Source of the DNA: Pseudomonadota bacterium
Lineage (GTDB): Bacteria; Myxococcota_A; Polyangia; Polyangiales; Polyangiaceae
Direction of reading: 5' to 3'
Length of the DNA: 64,000 bases
NCBI GenBank assembly: GCA_023431345.1
Contig: JAEYWK010000100.1
Location: 1-64,000 of the forward strand
Below, one piece after another: positions 56,363 to 64,000 of the stretch; positions within the stretch are counted from its first letter, which is position 1, and the number at the start of each line of letters is the position of its first letter. The notes beneath the pieces are model-generated. The model was not told the DNA's origin. It made no database searches and was given only the letters and a program-made list of their open reading frames with translations. Made by a program: the position numbers and the translations under genes.

Positions 56363-57831
56363 CCCGTCGCCTCGAGTAGCAGCTGGTGCTCGCTGCGTTC
56401 GCTGGCCGGGCGCGCGGCGTGCAACTTGCCTCGCACCATCACCGCGATGCGGTCGCAGATGCCGACCAACTCCGGCATGTAGCTCGAGACCACCAGCACC
56501 GCCTTGCCGCGCGCCGCGAGCTCGTCGATCAAGCGATAGATGTCGGCCCTGCTGCCCACGTCGATGCCTCGCGTGGGCTCGTCGAGCAGCAACACGTCGA
56601 CGTCTTGATGAAGCAGGCGCGCCAGCGCCACCTTCTGCTGGTTGCCGCCCGAAAGGGCGCCGGCGAGCTGCTCCGGCCCGCGCGCGCGGATGCCGAGCTT
56701 GTCGATCCAGCGTCGCGTTACCTGGAGCGCCCGCGACGGCAGGGCCAGCCCGAGCGGACCGAGCGGCGTGGTGCCGGACAACGAGACATTTTCGGCGATC
56801 GAGAGGCTCTCGGCCAGCCCTTCACCTTTGCGGTCTTCGGACAACAGCCCGACCTTGGCGAGGGCCAAGGCCCGAGGGCTCGCCGCGACCGGCCGCCCCT
56901 GGACCAAGACCTGCCCCGCCGCCCGCGTATCGAGTCCGAAAATGGCTCTCAACAGCTCGCTGCGGCCGGAGCCGATCAAGCCCGCGATGCCCAGCACCTC
57001 GCCGGCGCGCAAGTCCAGGCTCACTCGCTCGGGGAGCTTGCGCCCCGAGAGCTCGCGCACTTCGAGCAGCACCTCGCCGGCTCGGCGCTCGCCGCGCGGG
57101 AACAGCTCGGACACCTTCCGCCCGGCCATGAGTGACACGAGCTCGGCGCGGGTGGTGCTCGCCACCTGACCGCTCGCGACCGAGCGACCGTCGCGGAGCA
57201 CGGTGTACTCGCTGGCGATGCGCTCCACCTCCTCCAGGAAGTGAGAGATGTAGAGCACGCTGACGCCATCGGCGACCAGCTTGCGCACGACCTCGAACAG
57301 CCGCTCCGTGTCGGCGCCCGTCAAGGCGCTGGTCGGCTCGTCCAAAATCAATACTTTACAGCGCTCGTTGCAGAGCGCGCGGGCGATGCTGACCAGCTGC
57401 CGATCGGCAGGACCGAGCGCGCCGAGCGGCACGTCGAGCTCGAGCTCAGCGCCGACCTGAGCGAGCGCGCGGCGCGCAATTTCGCGGCTGCGTCGCACGT
57501 CCACGAACGGGCCGCGGCGCGGCTCGCTGCCGAGGAGCAAGTTCTCGCGCACGCTCAAATCTCGGCAGTAAATGGGCTCTTGGTAGACGATGGAGACGCC
57601 GAGCGCTCGCGCCGCCTCCGGGCTCTGGGGACGAAACGGCACGCCGTCGAGCCGCATGCTGCCCGCGTCGGGTTGCTGCGCGCCTGACAGCAGCTTCATC
57701 AGCGTGCTCTTGCCCGCCCCGTTCTCGCCGAGCACGGCGTGCACGCTGCCCGCCCTCGCCGACAGGCTCACCCCCGCCAGCGCGCGCGCGGGGCCGAAGG
57801 ACTTTTCGAGCGTGCTGAGCTCGAGCCGCAT
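56359..57831 (-). CDS. Ribose/xylose-type ABC importer ATPase (duplicated)
   Basis: A 490-residue protein with two ABC cassettes, as in RbsA/XylG. The first has Walker A GENGAGKST, signature LGALGPADRQLVSIARAL (the usual LSVGxxQ motif is changed) and LILDEPTSALTG. The second has a degenerate Walker A (GLIGSGRSEL), signature LSGGNQQKVALARLL and LLLDEPTRGIDVG. This asymmetric pattern is normal for the family. The ATG at 57831 overlaps the binding-protein stop by one base (TGATG), which fixes the start. Confidence 0.93.
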   Translation of the reverse strand: MRLELSTLEKSFGPARALAGVSLSARAGSVHAVLGENGAGKSTLMKLLSGAQQPDAGSMRLDGVPFRPQSPEAARALGVSIVYQEPIYCRDLSVRENLLLGSEPRRGPFVDVRRSREIARRALAQVGAELELDVPLGALGPADRQLVSIARALCNERCKVLILDEPTSALTGADTERLFEVVRKLVADGVSVLYISHFLEEVERIASEYTVLRDGRSVASGQVASTTRAELVSLMAGRKVSELFPRGERRAGEVLLEVRELSGRKLPERVSLDLRAGEVLGIAGLIGSGRSELLRAIFGLDTRAAGQVLVQGRPVAASPRALALAKVGLLSEDRKGEGLAESLSIAENVSLSGTTPLGPLGLALPSRALQVTRRWIDKLGIRARGPEQLAGALSGGNQQKVALARLLHQDVDVLLLDEPTRGIDVGSRADIYRLIDELAARGKAVLVVSSYMPELVGICDRIAVMVRGKLHAARPASERSEHQLLLEATG

Positions 57832-58850
57832 CACGGCGCGCTGCCGAGCCACTCGGCGAGAGGAGGGGACAGCAGCGCCTTCATGTCCGGCTGGTCCATG
57901 TTGGCCTTGTCGATCAACGACGCGCCCGTATCGATGCGCGCTTCGACCTTCTCTTTCCGCAGGTGGCGCGTGAGCGTCTTGACCGCCAAGTAGCCCATGT
58001 TGAACGGGTTCTGCAGGACTAGGCCGTCGAGCTTGCCTGTCCGCACTCCCTCGATCAGCTTGGCCGACGAGTCGAAGCCGATGAAGCGGAGCTTGCCGGC
58101 GAGGCCAGCCTTTTCGAGGGCCAGGAGCATGCCGAACGTGGTCGACTCGTTCGGACAGAACACGCCCTGCAGCTGGCCTCTGCCAGCGTTCTGCGCCAGC
58201 AGCAGGTTCTCGCTAGCCGAGAACGCCGACTCCGTCGTCGCTCCCCCGTACTGATTGGCGCTGACGAGCTTGATGTCCGCAAATTTCCTGATGGCTTCCA
58301 GGAACCCCTCCTCGCGGTGGTGCGTGCTGGCCGAGCCCTCTTGGTAGCGCAGCACGACGACATTGCCCTTTCCGCCCAGCAGCTGCCCCAGCTTCTCTCC
58401 TGCCAGGCGGCCGGCGGCGCGGTTGTCGGTCGCGACGAAGCTGACGTGCTCGCTGCCTTTCAGATCGGAGTCGAAGATCACCACCGGGACGCCGGACTTG
58501 ACGGCGGCCTTGACCGGCGCCGCGAGCGCCGACTCGTTCAGCGGCGCGAGCACGAGCCCGGCCACGCCTTGCGCCGTAAAGCTCTGCACCAAGTCCGCCT
58601 GGGATTTGAGGTCGTCTTCTTTGAGCGGACCCTTCCAGATGATCTCGACCTCGAGCTCTTTGGCGGCCTTGGCCGCGCCCGCGTGCACTGCCTTCCAGAA
58701 CTCGTGCGTCGTGCCCTTGGGCACGACCGCGATGCGCAGCTTGCGCGCGCTCGTCGCGCCTGAGGTTGCAGTTCCGGCGTCGTCGCGCTTGCACGCGATG
58801 GGTAGCGTCGCCAACAAACCCAACTGAAGGAGCAGATCCCGGCGCAGCAC
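57831..58850 (-). CDS. Ribose-type periplasmic substrate-binding lipoprotein with Tat-like signal
   Basis: A 339-residue solute-binding protein. Its N terminus has a twin arginine (RRDLL) before a hydrophobic run and a lipobox ending PIAC, so it may be a Tat-exported lipoprotein. The Peripla_BP_4 fold follows: LRIAVVPKGTTHEFWKAVHAGA, GVAGLVLAPLNESALAAPVKA, VVIFDSDLKGSEHVSFVATDN and LRFIGFDSSAKLIEGVRTG. The substrate is a sugar or similar polyol; ribose is not proven. Start is GTG 58850. No kinase, isomerase or regulator gene for a sugar is adjacent. Confidence 0.93.
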   Translation of the reverse strand: MLRRDLLLQLGLLATLPIACKRDDAGTATSGATSARKLRIAVVPKGTTHEFWKAVHAGAAKAAKELEVEIIWKGPLKEDDLKSQADLVQSFTAQGVAGLVLAPLNESALAAPVKAAVKSGVPVVIFDSDLKGSEHVSFVATDNRAAGRLAGEKLGQLLGGKGNVVVLRYQEGSASTHHREEGFLEAIRKFADIKLVSANQYGGATTESAFSASENLLLAQNAGRGQLQGVFCPNESTTFGMLLALEKAGLAGKLRFIGFDSSAKLIEGVRTGKLDGLVLQNPFNMGYLAVKTLTRHLRKEKVEARIDTGASLIDKANMDQPDMKALLSPPLAEWLGSAP

Positions 58851-58858
58851 GGGCTACG

Positions 58859-58885
58859 ATGTTAGTCTGCCCAGCGCGGGGTCAA
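58859..58885 (-). promoter_or_regulatory. Promoter-like boxes of the ribose-type importer operon
   Basis: On the minus strand TTGACC (complement of 58880-58885) and TAACAT (complement of 58859-58864) are 15 bases apart, and TAACAT ends eight bases before the GTG at 58850. The -35 is good, the spacer is short, and the spacing to the start codon implies a leaderless transcript. Confidence 0.45.
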
Positions 58886-58967
58886 AAGCTAATTTGCAGG
58901 CCCGTTCAGCGCCGAGCAACCCGATGAGCGCTCTGACCTCACGGAAATGACACCCATCACGAGCTGA

Positions 58968-59885
58968 TCAGTAGGACGGGGGCGGCGCGAAGCGACCCGG
59001 GAACGCATCCGCCGAGTTGCGCCGCTCGAGCTCTCGTGTGGTCCAGGGCCAGCGTGAATCGCGCTCTTGGAAGACGGCCACTCCAATCACGCCTACGTTG
59101 CGATCGCTGCCGCGCTTGGCCGCGTACGAGTCGCGCACGCGCCCGAAGCGGAAGGCCGCCACTTGCGCCTCGCTCTGACGAAAGCCGTCGATTTCGAGGG
59201 TGGACCAGGGCGCCACCAAGTAGCCGCGCTTGTCGATCGAGCCCGGCTGACCGTCGATCACGTCCAGTCCGTCGACGGTGGCGACCGCTTCGAAGCGAGC
59301 GGCGCTGCGGTTCTCGATGCGCAGGGAGTAGCGTGCTCCGTCGCGGCCGAGAACGTAGCCCTGGCCTCCCGCCGAGAACGTGGGCAGCGGAGCGCCGCCA
59401 TCGTCGACGACCTGGATGGTGATGGCGCCCTGCGCGGCGACGATTCCGTCCGTGCGGCGATCCCAGAAGCCGCCCCCGAGCATCGCGCGCACGCCCGCTT
59501 CGTCATTGTAGAAAAAGCTCGACGTCGAGAGCGGGCGCGACGCGTCTTCGCGCTCGAAGGGCGCAGACGACACGCGACTCTCGCGCGTCTCGCCCCACTC
59601 GGTGCCGAGCCCGGGGCGCTCCGGCGCCGACTGGTACGCGCGGTCGGCCGAACCGGAAGCTTCACGCGGCGCGGCGGCGCGGGGCGGGGCCCCGTCGCTC
59701 CGTTCCGCGGGCCCGGCGTAGGGAGACGGGCTCGGTGGAGAGTACGCGCCGCGCGCGGGGGCAGCCGGCGCTACGACTCCCGGCGCCGCCTCGGGGCTCG
59801 ACGCCCGAGAGCAGCCGGCGGTGAGGACGGCGCCGAGCGCCAAGGCAGTGAGAGCGGTAGCGGTAGGGGCGGTCGAGCGGGTCAT
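58968..59885 (-). CDS. Hypothetical lipoprotein with Pro/Ser/Arg-rich linker
   Basis: About 305 residues. The signal ends in the lipobox LTAGC (lipid Cys near 25). Residues 30-120 are a disordered Ala/Pro/Ser/Arg-rich linker. The C-terminal half (about 150-300) is beta-rich: GAITIQVVDDGGAPLPTFSA, ARYSLRIENRSAARFEAVAT, DGLDVIDGQPG and TLEIDGFRQSEAQVAAFRFG. This looks like an immunoglobulin-like surface domain; I have no firm family. ATG 59885 has AAAGG about seven bases upstream. It is followed by another small lipoprotein gene on the same strand. Confidence 0.65.
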   Translation of the reverse strand: MTRSTAPTATALTALALGAVLTAGCSRASSPEAAPGVVAPAAPARGAYSPPSPSPYAGPAERSDGAPPRAAAPREASGSADRAYQSAPERPGLGTEWGETRESRVSSAPFEREDASRPLSTSSFFYNDEAGVRAMLGGGFWDRRTDGIVAAQGAITIQVVDDGGAPLPTFSAGGQGYVLGRDGARYSLRIENRSAARFEAVATVDGLDVIDGQPGSIDKRGYLVAPWSTLEIDGFRQSEAQVAAFRFGRVRDSYAAKRGSDRNVGVIGVAVFQERDSRWPWTTRELERRNSADAFPGRFAPPPSY

Positions 59886-59987
59886 GGCGGGCCTTTCGTT
59901 CGTCGTGTGCACGCTCAACGAGCCCGTGCCCCCGTGGCTTACAGGCGCCCGCCACACTTTCAGAATACGAGTCGTTGCGTAGGCTTG

Positions 59988-60542
59988 CTACAGCGGGCTC
60001 AGGCTCTGATCGGCGTCGAGGTAGCCGCTCTTACGTGGGCTTTGCACGTACACCCGCACCCGCACGTCGGTAGACTCTGGCAAGTTGCGCCGCACGAGCA
60101 CCAGCTCGACGCTGCCGCTCTCGGGGTCGACGCGCTCGATCGCGCTGCGAGTCAGCTCCGAGAGCTCCTCGAGACTGACCTGACCTAGGTCGAACAGGTT
60201 GTCCGCCAGCTGACCTTTGCCGCGCAGCGTGGCGTGCTCGGGGTCGCTCACCTTGCCGTCGCGGTAGTGAAGCTCGACCACGCCGCCAGGGTTCAGCTTG
60301 TCTTCGGCTTGGAGTAGCAGCTCTCGAGGGCGAATCTCCAGCCGCAGGACCTTGCCGTCGGCCTTTTCTCGCAGTGCCTTCAGCGCGGGGGCGAAGGTTT
60401 CCTCCGACAGCAGGGAGGGGCCGCTCATCTCCTGGCTCGCGCTCGACACCGCGTCGCTGCGCCCGCGGCTCGCCTTGTCGGGCTGCTCCGCGCAGCCGAG
60501 CGCGAGCAAGCAGGCGGCGACGCCGACGAGGCTTCGTCTCAC
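59988..60542 (-). CDS. Small hypothetical lipoprotein
   Basis: A 184-residue lipoprotein with lipobox LALGC near residue 17, a short Ser-rich linker and a folded beta/alpha part (FAPALKALREKADGKVLRLEI, VELHYRDGKVSDPEHATL, VSLEELSELTRSAIERVD, DVRVRVYVQSPRKSG). No family is recognised. The GTG at 60542 overlaps the stop of dapE (GTGA), which decides the start over GTG 60569. It is thus co-translated with dapE, although a link to lysine synthesis is not obvious. Confidence 0.6.
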   Translation of the reverse strand: MRRSLVGVAACLLALGCAEQPDKASRGRSDAVSSASQEMSGPSLLSEETFAPALKALREKADGKVLRLEIRPRELLLQAEDKLNPGGVVELHYRDGKVSDPEHATLRGKGQLADNLFDLGQVSLEELSELTRSAIERVDPESGSVELVLVRRNLPESTDVRVRVYVQSPRKSGYLDADQSLSPL

Positions 60543-61603
60543 GCGGCCCTGCCGATGCGTGTGAGCCACCGGGAAAGTATATCGAGACCGACGTCGAGCT
60601 GCGACAAGAGCGTCCATTCGTTCTTTTGGTGGGCCTGCGCCTGCACCCCGGGGCCGAAATTCACGGCCGGAATACCTAGGCTCGCGAAGCGCGCGACGTC
60701 GGTCCAGGCCTGTTTGGGCTCGACGGCGAGCACGCCGCTGTCGGCGAGGGCGGCGATCAGCGGGTGCTTTCGAAGCGGCGGCGCCGATGGCGAGGTGTCG
60801 ACGAGCTCGACGTCTGCCTCGCCCGCGACGACGTCCAGCACGTGTTGCTGGGCCTGCTCCACGCTCGTGCTCGGCCCGAAGCGATGGTTGAGGTTCAGCT
60901 CGAACACGTCGGGGATGATGTTGCGCGCTCGCCCCCCGCTGCCCAGCGTCGCGCTGATGACGTTTTGCCAAATGAGCCCGTCGCGCTCGTCGACCGCCGG
61001 CTCGAGCGCGGACAGCCGCGCCAGCAGCGCCGCGCTCTTGTGAATCGCGTTCTCGCCCTGCCAAGGACGCGCGCTGTGCGCGGTGCGACCGCGGAAACGC
61101 ACGGCGGCGTGGACCGAGCCGCCACAGCCGAGCTGCAGCTTGTTGTCGCTCGGCTCCAGCATGACGGCGATTTCGGTCTGGCTCAGCTCGGGATCGGCGG
61201 CGAGCACGGGCCCGAGCTCATTCTCTGCGTACGGGCCCTCCTCGCGCGCGTAAAAGACCAGGGTCAGCTCGACGGGAGAGGGGGGGGCACGCTCGGCGAG
61301 GGCGAGCATCAGCGCCAGACCGCTCTTCATGTCGGCCGCGCCCGGGGCGTAGAGGCGCTCGCCTTCGATGCGCGGCTCGCCCTCGTGCTCGGTGCGCACG
61401 ACGTCGAAATGCCCGCCCAGCACCACGCGCGGGCCGCCGCTGCCGCGCCGCACGGGCACCACGATCGAGTCGCCGTAGCGCCGGATTGGCGCCGCCAAGG
61501 GCCTGCGTGCGAGCCGCGCCTCCACGGCGTCGCACAGCGCTCGCTCCTCGCCGATCAGCGAGGGGATGCGGCAGAGCCAGAGCAGGTCCTCGGCGAGGCT
61601 CAT
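60539..61603 (-). CDS. dapE: Succinyl-diaminopimelate desuccinylase
   Basis: A 354-residue M20 zinc hydrolase that removes succinate from N-succinyl-LL-DAP to give LL-DAP in lysine and peptidoglycan synthesis. Metal-binding landmarks are GGHFDVV (H65), GAADMKSG (D91) and the REEGP pair E121-E122. The dimerisation domain includes GGSVHAAVRFRGRTAHSARP, and PGVQAQAHQKNEW holds the last His. Only seven bases separate it from dapD on the same strand. The two genes clearly form a lysine/DAP operon, with a small lipoprotein as a third member. Confidence 0.9.
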   Translation of the reverse strand: MSLAEDLLWLCRIPSLIGEERALCDAVEARLARRPLAAPIRRYGDSIVVPVRRGSGGPRVVLGGHFDVVRTEHEGEPRIEGERLYAPGAADMKSGLALMLALAERAPPSPVELTLVFYAREEGPYAENELGPVLAADPELSQTEIAVMLEPSDNKLQLGCGGSVHAAVRFRGRTAHSARPWQGENAIHKSAALLARLSALEPAVDERDGLIWQNVISATLGSGGRARNIIPDVFELNLNHRFGPSTSVEQAQQHVLDVVAGEADVELVDTSPSAPPLRKHPLIAALADSGVLAVEPKQAWTDVARFASLGIPAVNFGPGVQAQAHQKNEWTLLSQLDVGLDILSRWLTRIGRAA

Positions 61604-61610
61604 GAGTGAT

Positions 61611-62435
61611 TCAGACCGACACTCCGAAGTCGCGCAGGGCCGAGTTCAGGCTCGTCTTCTTGTCGGTGCTCTCCTTGCGCTGACCGATGATCAGCGCGCA
61701 GGGGATCTGAAACTCGCCGGCGGGGAACTTGCGCGGCCGCGTGCCCGGGATGACCACGCTGCGCGCCGGGATACGCCCGCGGATCTCCACCGGCTCCGGC
61801 CCCGTGACGTCGAGGATGACGGTGGAGGCGGTCAGGGCCACGCCCGCGCCGATCACGGCTTCACGCTCGATCAGCATGCCTTCGACGATGATCGCGCGCG
61901 AGCCGATGAAGCAGCCATCTTCGATGATCACGGGCTGCGCGCCCGGCGGCTCGAGCACGCCGCCGATACCGACCCCGCCCGAGAGGTGGCAGTCCTTGCC
62001 GACTTGCGCGCAGGAGCCGACGGTCGCCCAGGTATCGACCATCGTGCCCGCTCCGACGTACGCGCCGATGTTCACGTAGCCCGGCATCACGATCGCGCCC
62101 TTCTCGATGAACGAGCCGTAGCGCACCGTCCCCGGCGGCACGACGCGCACGCCGAACTCCTCGAGGTTCTTCTTGAGCGGGATCTTGTCGTAGAATTCGA
62201 AGGGGCCGACCGACATCTTCTCCATCGGCACGACGCCGAAGTAGAGCAGCACCGCCTGCTTGATCCAAGCGTGGGTCGTCCACTTGCCCGGCTCGTCGCA
62301 GGTGGCGACGCGCAGCTTGCCCTGATCGAGCAGCGCGACCGTGTCGAGCACGGCTTGCTTGACGGCGCTGTCGGCGAGCAAAGAGCGGTCGGCGAAGGCG
62401 GCTTCGACCTTCGTCTTGAGTTCGGCGTATTCCAT
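61611..62435 (-). CDS. dapD: Tetrahydrodipicolinate N-succinyltransferase
   Basis: A 274-residue trimeric acyltransferase that uses succinyl-CoA to open tetrahydrodipicolinate in DAP synthesis. The N-terminal helical domain is followed by a left-handed beta-helix of hexapeptide repeats (GAIVMPGYVNIGAYVGAGTMV, GVGIGGVLEPPGAQPVIIED, CFIGSRAIIVEGMLIEREAV). The RYGSFIEKG and MPGYVNIGAYVGAGT blocks match the bacterial DapD type. It is followed seven bases later by dapE. ATG 62435 has an ordinary context, and TAACAG lies five bases before it. Confidence 0.95.
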   Translation of the reverse strand: MEYAELKTKVEAAFADRSLLADSAVKQAVLDTVALLDQGKLRVATCDEPGKWTTHAWIKQAVLLYFGVVPMEKMSVGPFEFYDKIPLKKNLEEFGVRVVPPGTVRYGSFIEKGAIVMPGYVNIGAYVGAGTMVDTWATVGSCAQVGKDCHLSGGVGIGGVLEPPGAQPVIIEDGCFIGSRAIIVEGMLIEREAVIGAGVALTASTVILDVTGPEPVEIRGRIPARSVVIPGTRPRKFPAGEFQIPCALIIGQRKESTDKKTSLNSALRDFGVSV

Positions 62436-62499
62436 GGCGCCTGTTAACCAGGGTTTTGAGCCGCAGCAAGCCGGAACTGGGCCGGCGCGCTCGCCCGGC

Positions 62500-63387
62500 T
62501 CAGCCCGCTTCGTCCGCCATTCGCGCGGGAAACGCCTTGCGGAACAGCAGCGAGAAGCTGCGCGGGGCGGCGTCGAACGACAGCTCCGCGCCGTTGGCGC
62601 GCGCCGCCGCCTTCACGCAAGGCAGCGTCGGCTCGATGAGCCCCCGGCGCACCAGCATCAAGTCTTCACCGGTTTGCCCCGTGCTCTGCGCGATGGAGAT
62701 GAGACAGCCGCCGTCCGGGGTGGGGCCGACCGTGATGTGAGGAACGCGGGTCAAGTCTCTCGGATCGGCGACGAGCTCGACTCCGAGCGCGATCAGGGCC
62801 GTGGCCGCGCGAGGGTTCACCTCGACCTCGAGGCCCTCCGCGTCGCCGCTCAACGTAGCCACCAGTGTTTCGCGGGGCCAGCTGCCGCCGCTGGGCGGGC
62901 CGCTGAAGCCCTGCCGCGACATCTCGAGCACATCGAGCCGCATCGGCCGTCCGCCGATCGAGTCTGCCAGCAAGTCGAACAAGCCGCGCGCGGCGTCCAG
63001 CTCGTGCGATAGGCGGGTCACGGACTCTTCGAGCGACAGGCGCGTCTTGACGCTCAGCGCGCGCTCGGCCGCGTTCGTCAAGGCTTGTTCGAGCTCGTGG
63101 ATGCGGGGCCCGACGTAGCGCCGCAAGCTCTCGGGCGCGTCGCTGTCGCCGAGCGCCGTCTCGGTGGCGGCCAAGATCTCGCCCATGGCGTGGCGCAGCG
63201 GGTCACAGGCGTCTCGGGCGCCGGGCAGCACGTTGCTGAGCGGCCGCGACCCGACCCTCAGCGAATGCAGCAGCTGCGCGAGGTTGCGCAAGGCGCCCAG
63301 GCCCTCGCGAAGGTTGCCGCGCTCGACGTCCAGCGCGGCCGTGCCACGGACGAACGCGTGCGACGAGGGCGGGGAACCGACCGTCAT
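62500..63387 (-). CDS. Hypothetical protein, weak histidine-kinase-like character
   Basis: A 295-residue cytoplasmic protein. The first half is helical (LREGLGALRNLAQLLHSLRV, RIHELEQALTNAAERALSVK). The segment LSLEESVTRLSHELDAARGLFDLLADSIGGRPMRLDVLEM and the later ATALIALGVELVADP and LISIAQSTGQTGEDLML give a distant feel of a DHp-plus-ATPase arrangement, but no H-box, N-box or G-box can be stated. It could be a degenerate sensor or simply a Myxococcota-specific protein. It is 64 bases from dapD and 88 bases from ndk, both on the same strand. Confidence 0.55.
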   Translation of the reverse strand: MTVGSPPSSHAFVRGTAALDVERGNLREGLGALRNLAQLLHSLRVGSRPLSNVLPGARDACDPLRHAMGEILAATETALGDSDAPESLRRYVGPRIHELEQALTNAAERALSVKTRLSLEESVTRLSHELDAARGLFDLLADSIGGRPMRLDVLEMSRQGFSGPPSGGSWPRETLVATLSGDAEGLEVEVNPRAATALIALGVELVADPRDLTRVPHITVGPTPDGGCLISIAQSTGQTGEDLMLVRRGLIEPTLPCVKAAARANGAELSFDAAPRSFSLLFRKAFPARMADEAG

Positions 63388-63475
63388 GACCTCCCGACCA
63401 GTCTAACAGCCAAGCGGCGCGCTTGCGAAGCCGCCGCCTGCACGCTGCTTTTTGCCGTAGGGCCTCGGAGCGGGC

Positions 63476-63895
63476 TCAGCCGAGCTCCGAGCCTTGGAAG
63501 TAGTAGCCGCACTCGATGCGGCCATTTTCCACGGAGTCGGAGCCGTGCACGGCGTTCTCGCCGAGGCTCGCGCCGTAGAGCTTGCGGATCGTGCCCGGTT
63601 CCGCCTTGGCCGGATCGGTCGCGCCGATGACCTTGCGCCAATGCGCCACGGCGTCGTCGCGCTCGAGCGCGATCAATACCACCGGGCCGCGGGTCATGAA
63701 CTCGCACAAATCTTTGAAGAAAGGCCGCTCGCGATGCACTGCGTAAAAGCCCTGCGCTTCGCGGAGCGAGAGCTGAGCCTGGCGCAGCCCGAGGACTTTG
63801 AAGCCTTCCTCCAAGATGTGCTGAAGGATGGCGCCAGACTTGCGCTTCTCGACCGCGTCCGGCTTGATGATGCAAAGGGTTCGCTCGATGGCCAT
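63476..63895 (-). CDS. ndk: Nucleoside diphosphate kinase
   Basis: A 139-residue enzyme that balances NTP pools by phosphate transfer through a histidine. The family signature NAVHGSDS with the active-site His (about residue 115) is present, along with RTLCIIKPDAV at the N terminus and RPFFKDLCEFMTRGPVV. ATG 63895 is the Met directly before the family start; the longer frame upstream is not conserved-looking. TGCTAAGAG lies about 14 bases before it. Length fits the family. Confidence 0.95.
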   Translation of the reverse strand: MAIERTLCIIKPDAVEKRKSGAILQHILEEGFKVLGLRQAQLSLREAQGFYAVHRERPFFKDLCEFMTRGPVVLIALERDDAVAHWRKVIGATDPAKAEPGTIRKLYGASLGENAVHGSDSVENGRIECGYYFQGSELG

Positions 63896-63971
63896 GATTC
63901 GTGCGGGCGCTCTTAGCACAGGGCGCCGCGCACGCCGCATTTGGCGATGACCCGCGCTGCTGAGCGCGCGT

Positions 63972-64000
63972 TCAGTCGGCGGTGGGCGGCTCGGCGCGCA
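63972..64000 (-). CDS. Possible 3' end of a gene running off the window
   Basis: The last 29 bases, read on the minus strand, end in a TGA at 63974-63972 preceded by codons for Arg-Ala-Glu-Pro-Pro-Thr-Ala-Asp. This could be the C terminus of a leftward gene upstream of ndk. Too little is visible to say what it encodes. Confidence 0.25.

Noticed and set aside
55409..58850. Naming the importer as the ribose system
   Set aside because: Family membership covers many sugars and polyols; no ribokinase or regulator is adjacent to support ribose.

Overview
This window looks like chromosomal sequence from a myxobacterium-like organism (phylum Myxococcota, probably Polyangia). The reasons are very high GC, many GTG starts, long antisense open frames caused by GC-rich third positions, a myxobacterial-type Ser/Thr kinase with the HRDVSPDN catalytic loop, an AgmX/GltJ-like zinc-ribbon/GYF/TonB protein, an OmpA protein with thrombospondin type 3 repeats, Gly-rich lipoproteins and giant TPR proteins. 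I see no rRNA, tRNA, CRISPR array, phage, plasmid or insertion-sequence transposase. It reads as ordinary core chromosome with small accessory patches.

Layout. 1-205: short hexamer repeat. 206-2331: C45-like Ntn hydrolase and GT2 glycosyltransferase, divergent from a 5-formyl-THF cyclo-ligase (2362-2982). 2997-9059: leftward run rlmI-like, HAD phosphatase, argD, a degenerate P1B-type ATPase and a Fur-family regulator. 9197-12354: outer-membrane barrel protein, HU, ybeY and small hypotheticals. 12382-17082: giant TPR protein. 17089-17683: gap with a decayed SanA/YdcF gene. 17684-22159: DNRLRE lipoprotein, Ser/Thr kinase, TPR/PEGA-like protein and FHA protein, a probable envelope signalling patch. 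22283-26368: ApbE, M20 amidohydrolase, lipoprotein, enoyl-CoA hydratase. 26365-29145: M1 aminopeptidase with HEAT repeats, divergent from recD2 (29198-31390). 31353-36789: methyltransferase-like protein and a MacAB-type exporter (adaptor, two permeases, separate ATPase). 36912-42485: GltJ-like protein, zinc-ribbon envelope protein, OmpA/TSP3 protein. 42486-43350: a repeat-rich, structured island around a four-helix-bundle gene. 43350-54526: DUF1697, DUF3047, tyrS, lipoprotein, a Cys/Met-metabolism PLP enzyme, proS, and a nitrite/sulfite reductase with a fused HEPN-like tail and an unknown partner. 54584-58850: MOSC protein and a ribose-type ABC importer. 58968-64000: lipoproteins, dapE, dapD, a weakly kinase-like protein, ndk.

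How the genes connect. dapD and dapE give two steps of the succinylase branch of lysine/meso-DAP synthesis; the missing aminotransferase step could be supplied by argD, because ArgD proteins often also act as DapC. tyrS, proS, ybeY, rlmI, ndk and the folate cyclo-ligase are translation and nucleotide housekeeping. Many neighbouring genes overlap by ATGA, GTGA or TGATG, so translational coupling is common.

The observations most worth a second look are: (1) a P1B-ATPase-shaped protein in which the phosphorylated Asp, the actuator TGE, the CPC metal motif and the GDGxND hinge are all changed although the frame is intact; (2) a four-helix-bundle gene flanked by shared GACCTACGCGA/hexamer repeats and a large inverted repeat; (3) a recurrent TGCTAG extended -10-like motif placed a few bases before several start codons, which suggests leaderless or very short leaders; (4) the reductase-HEPN fusion.
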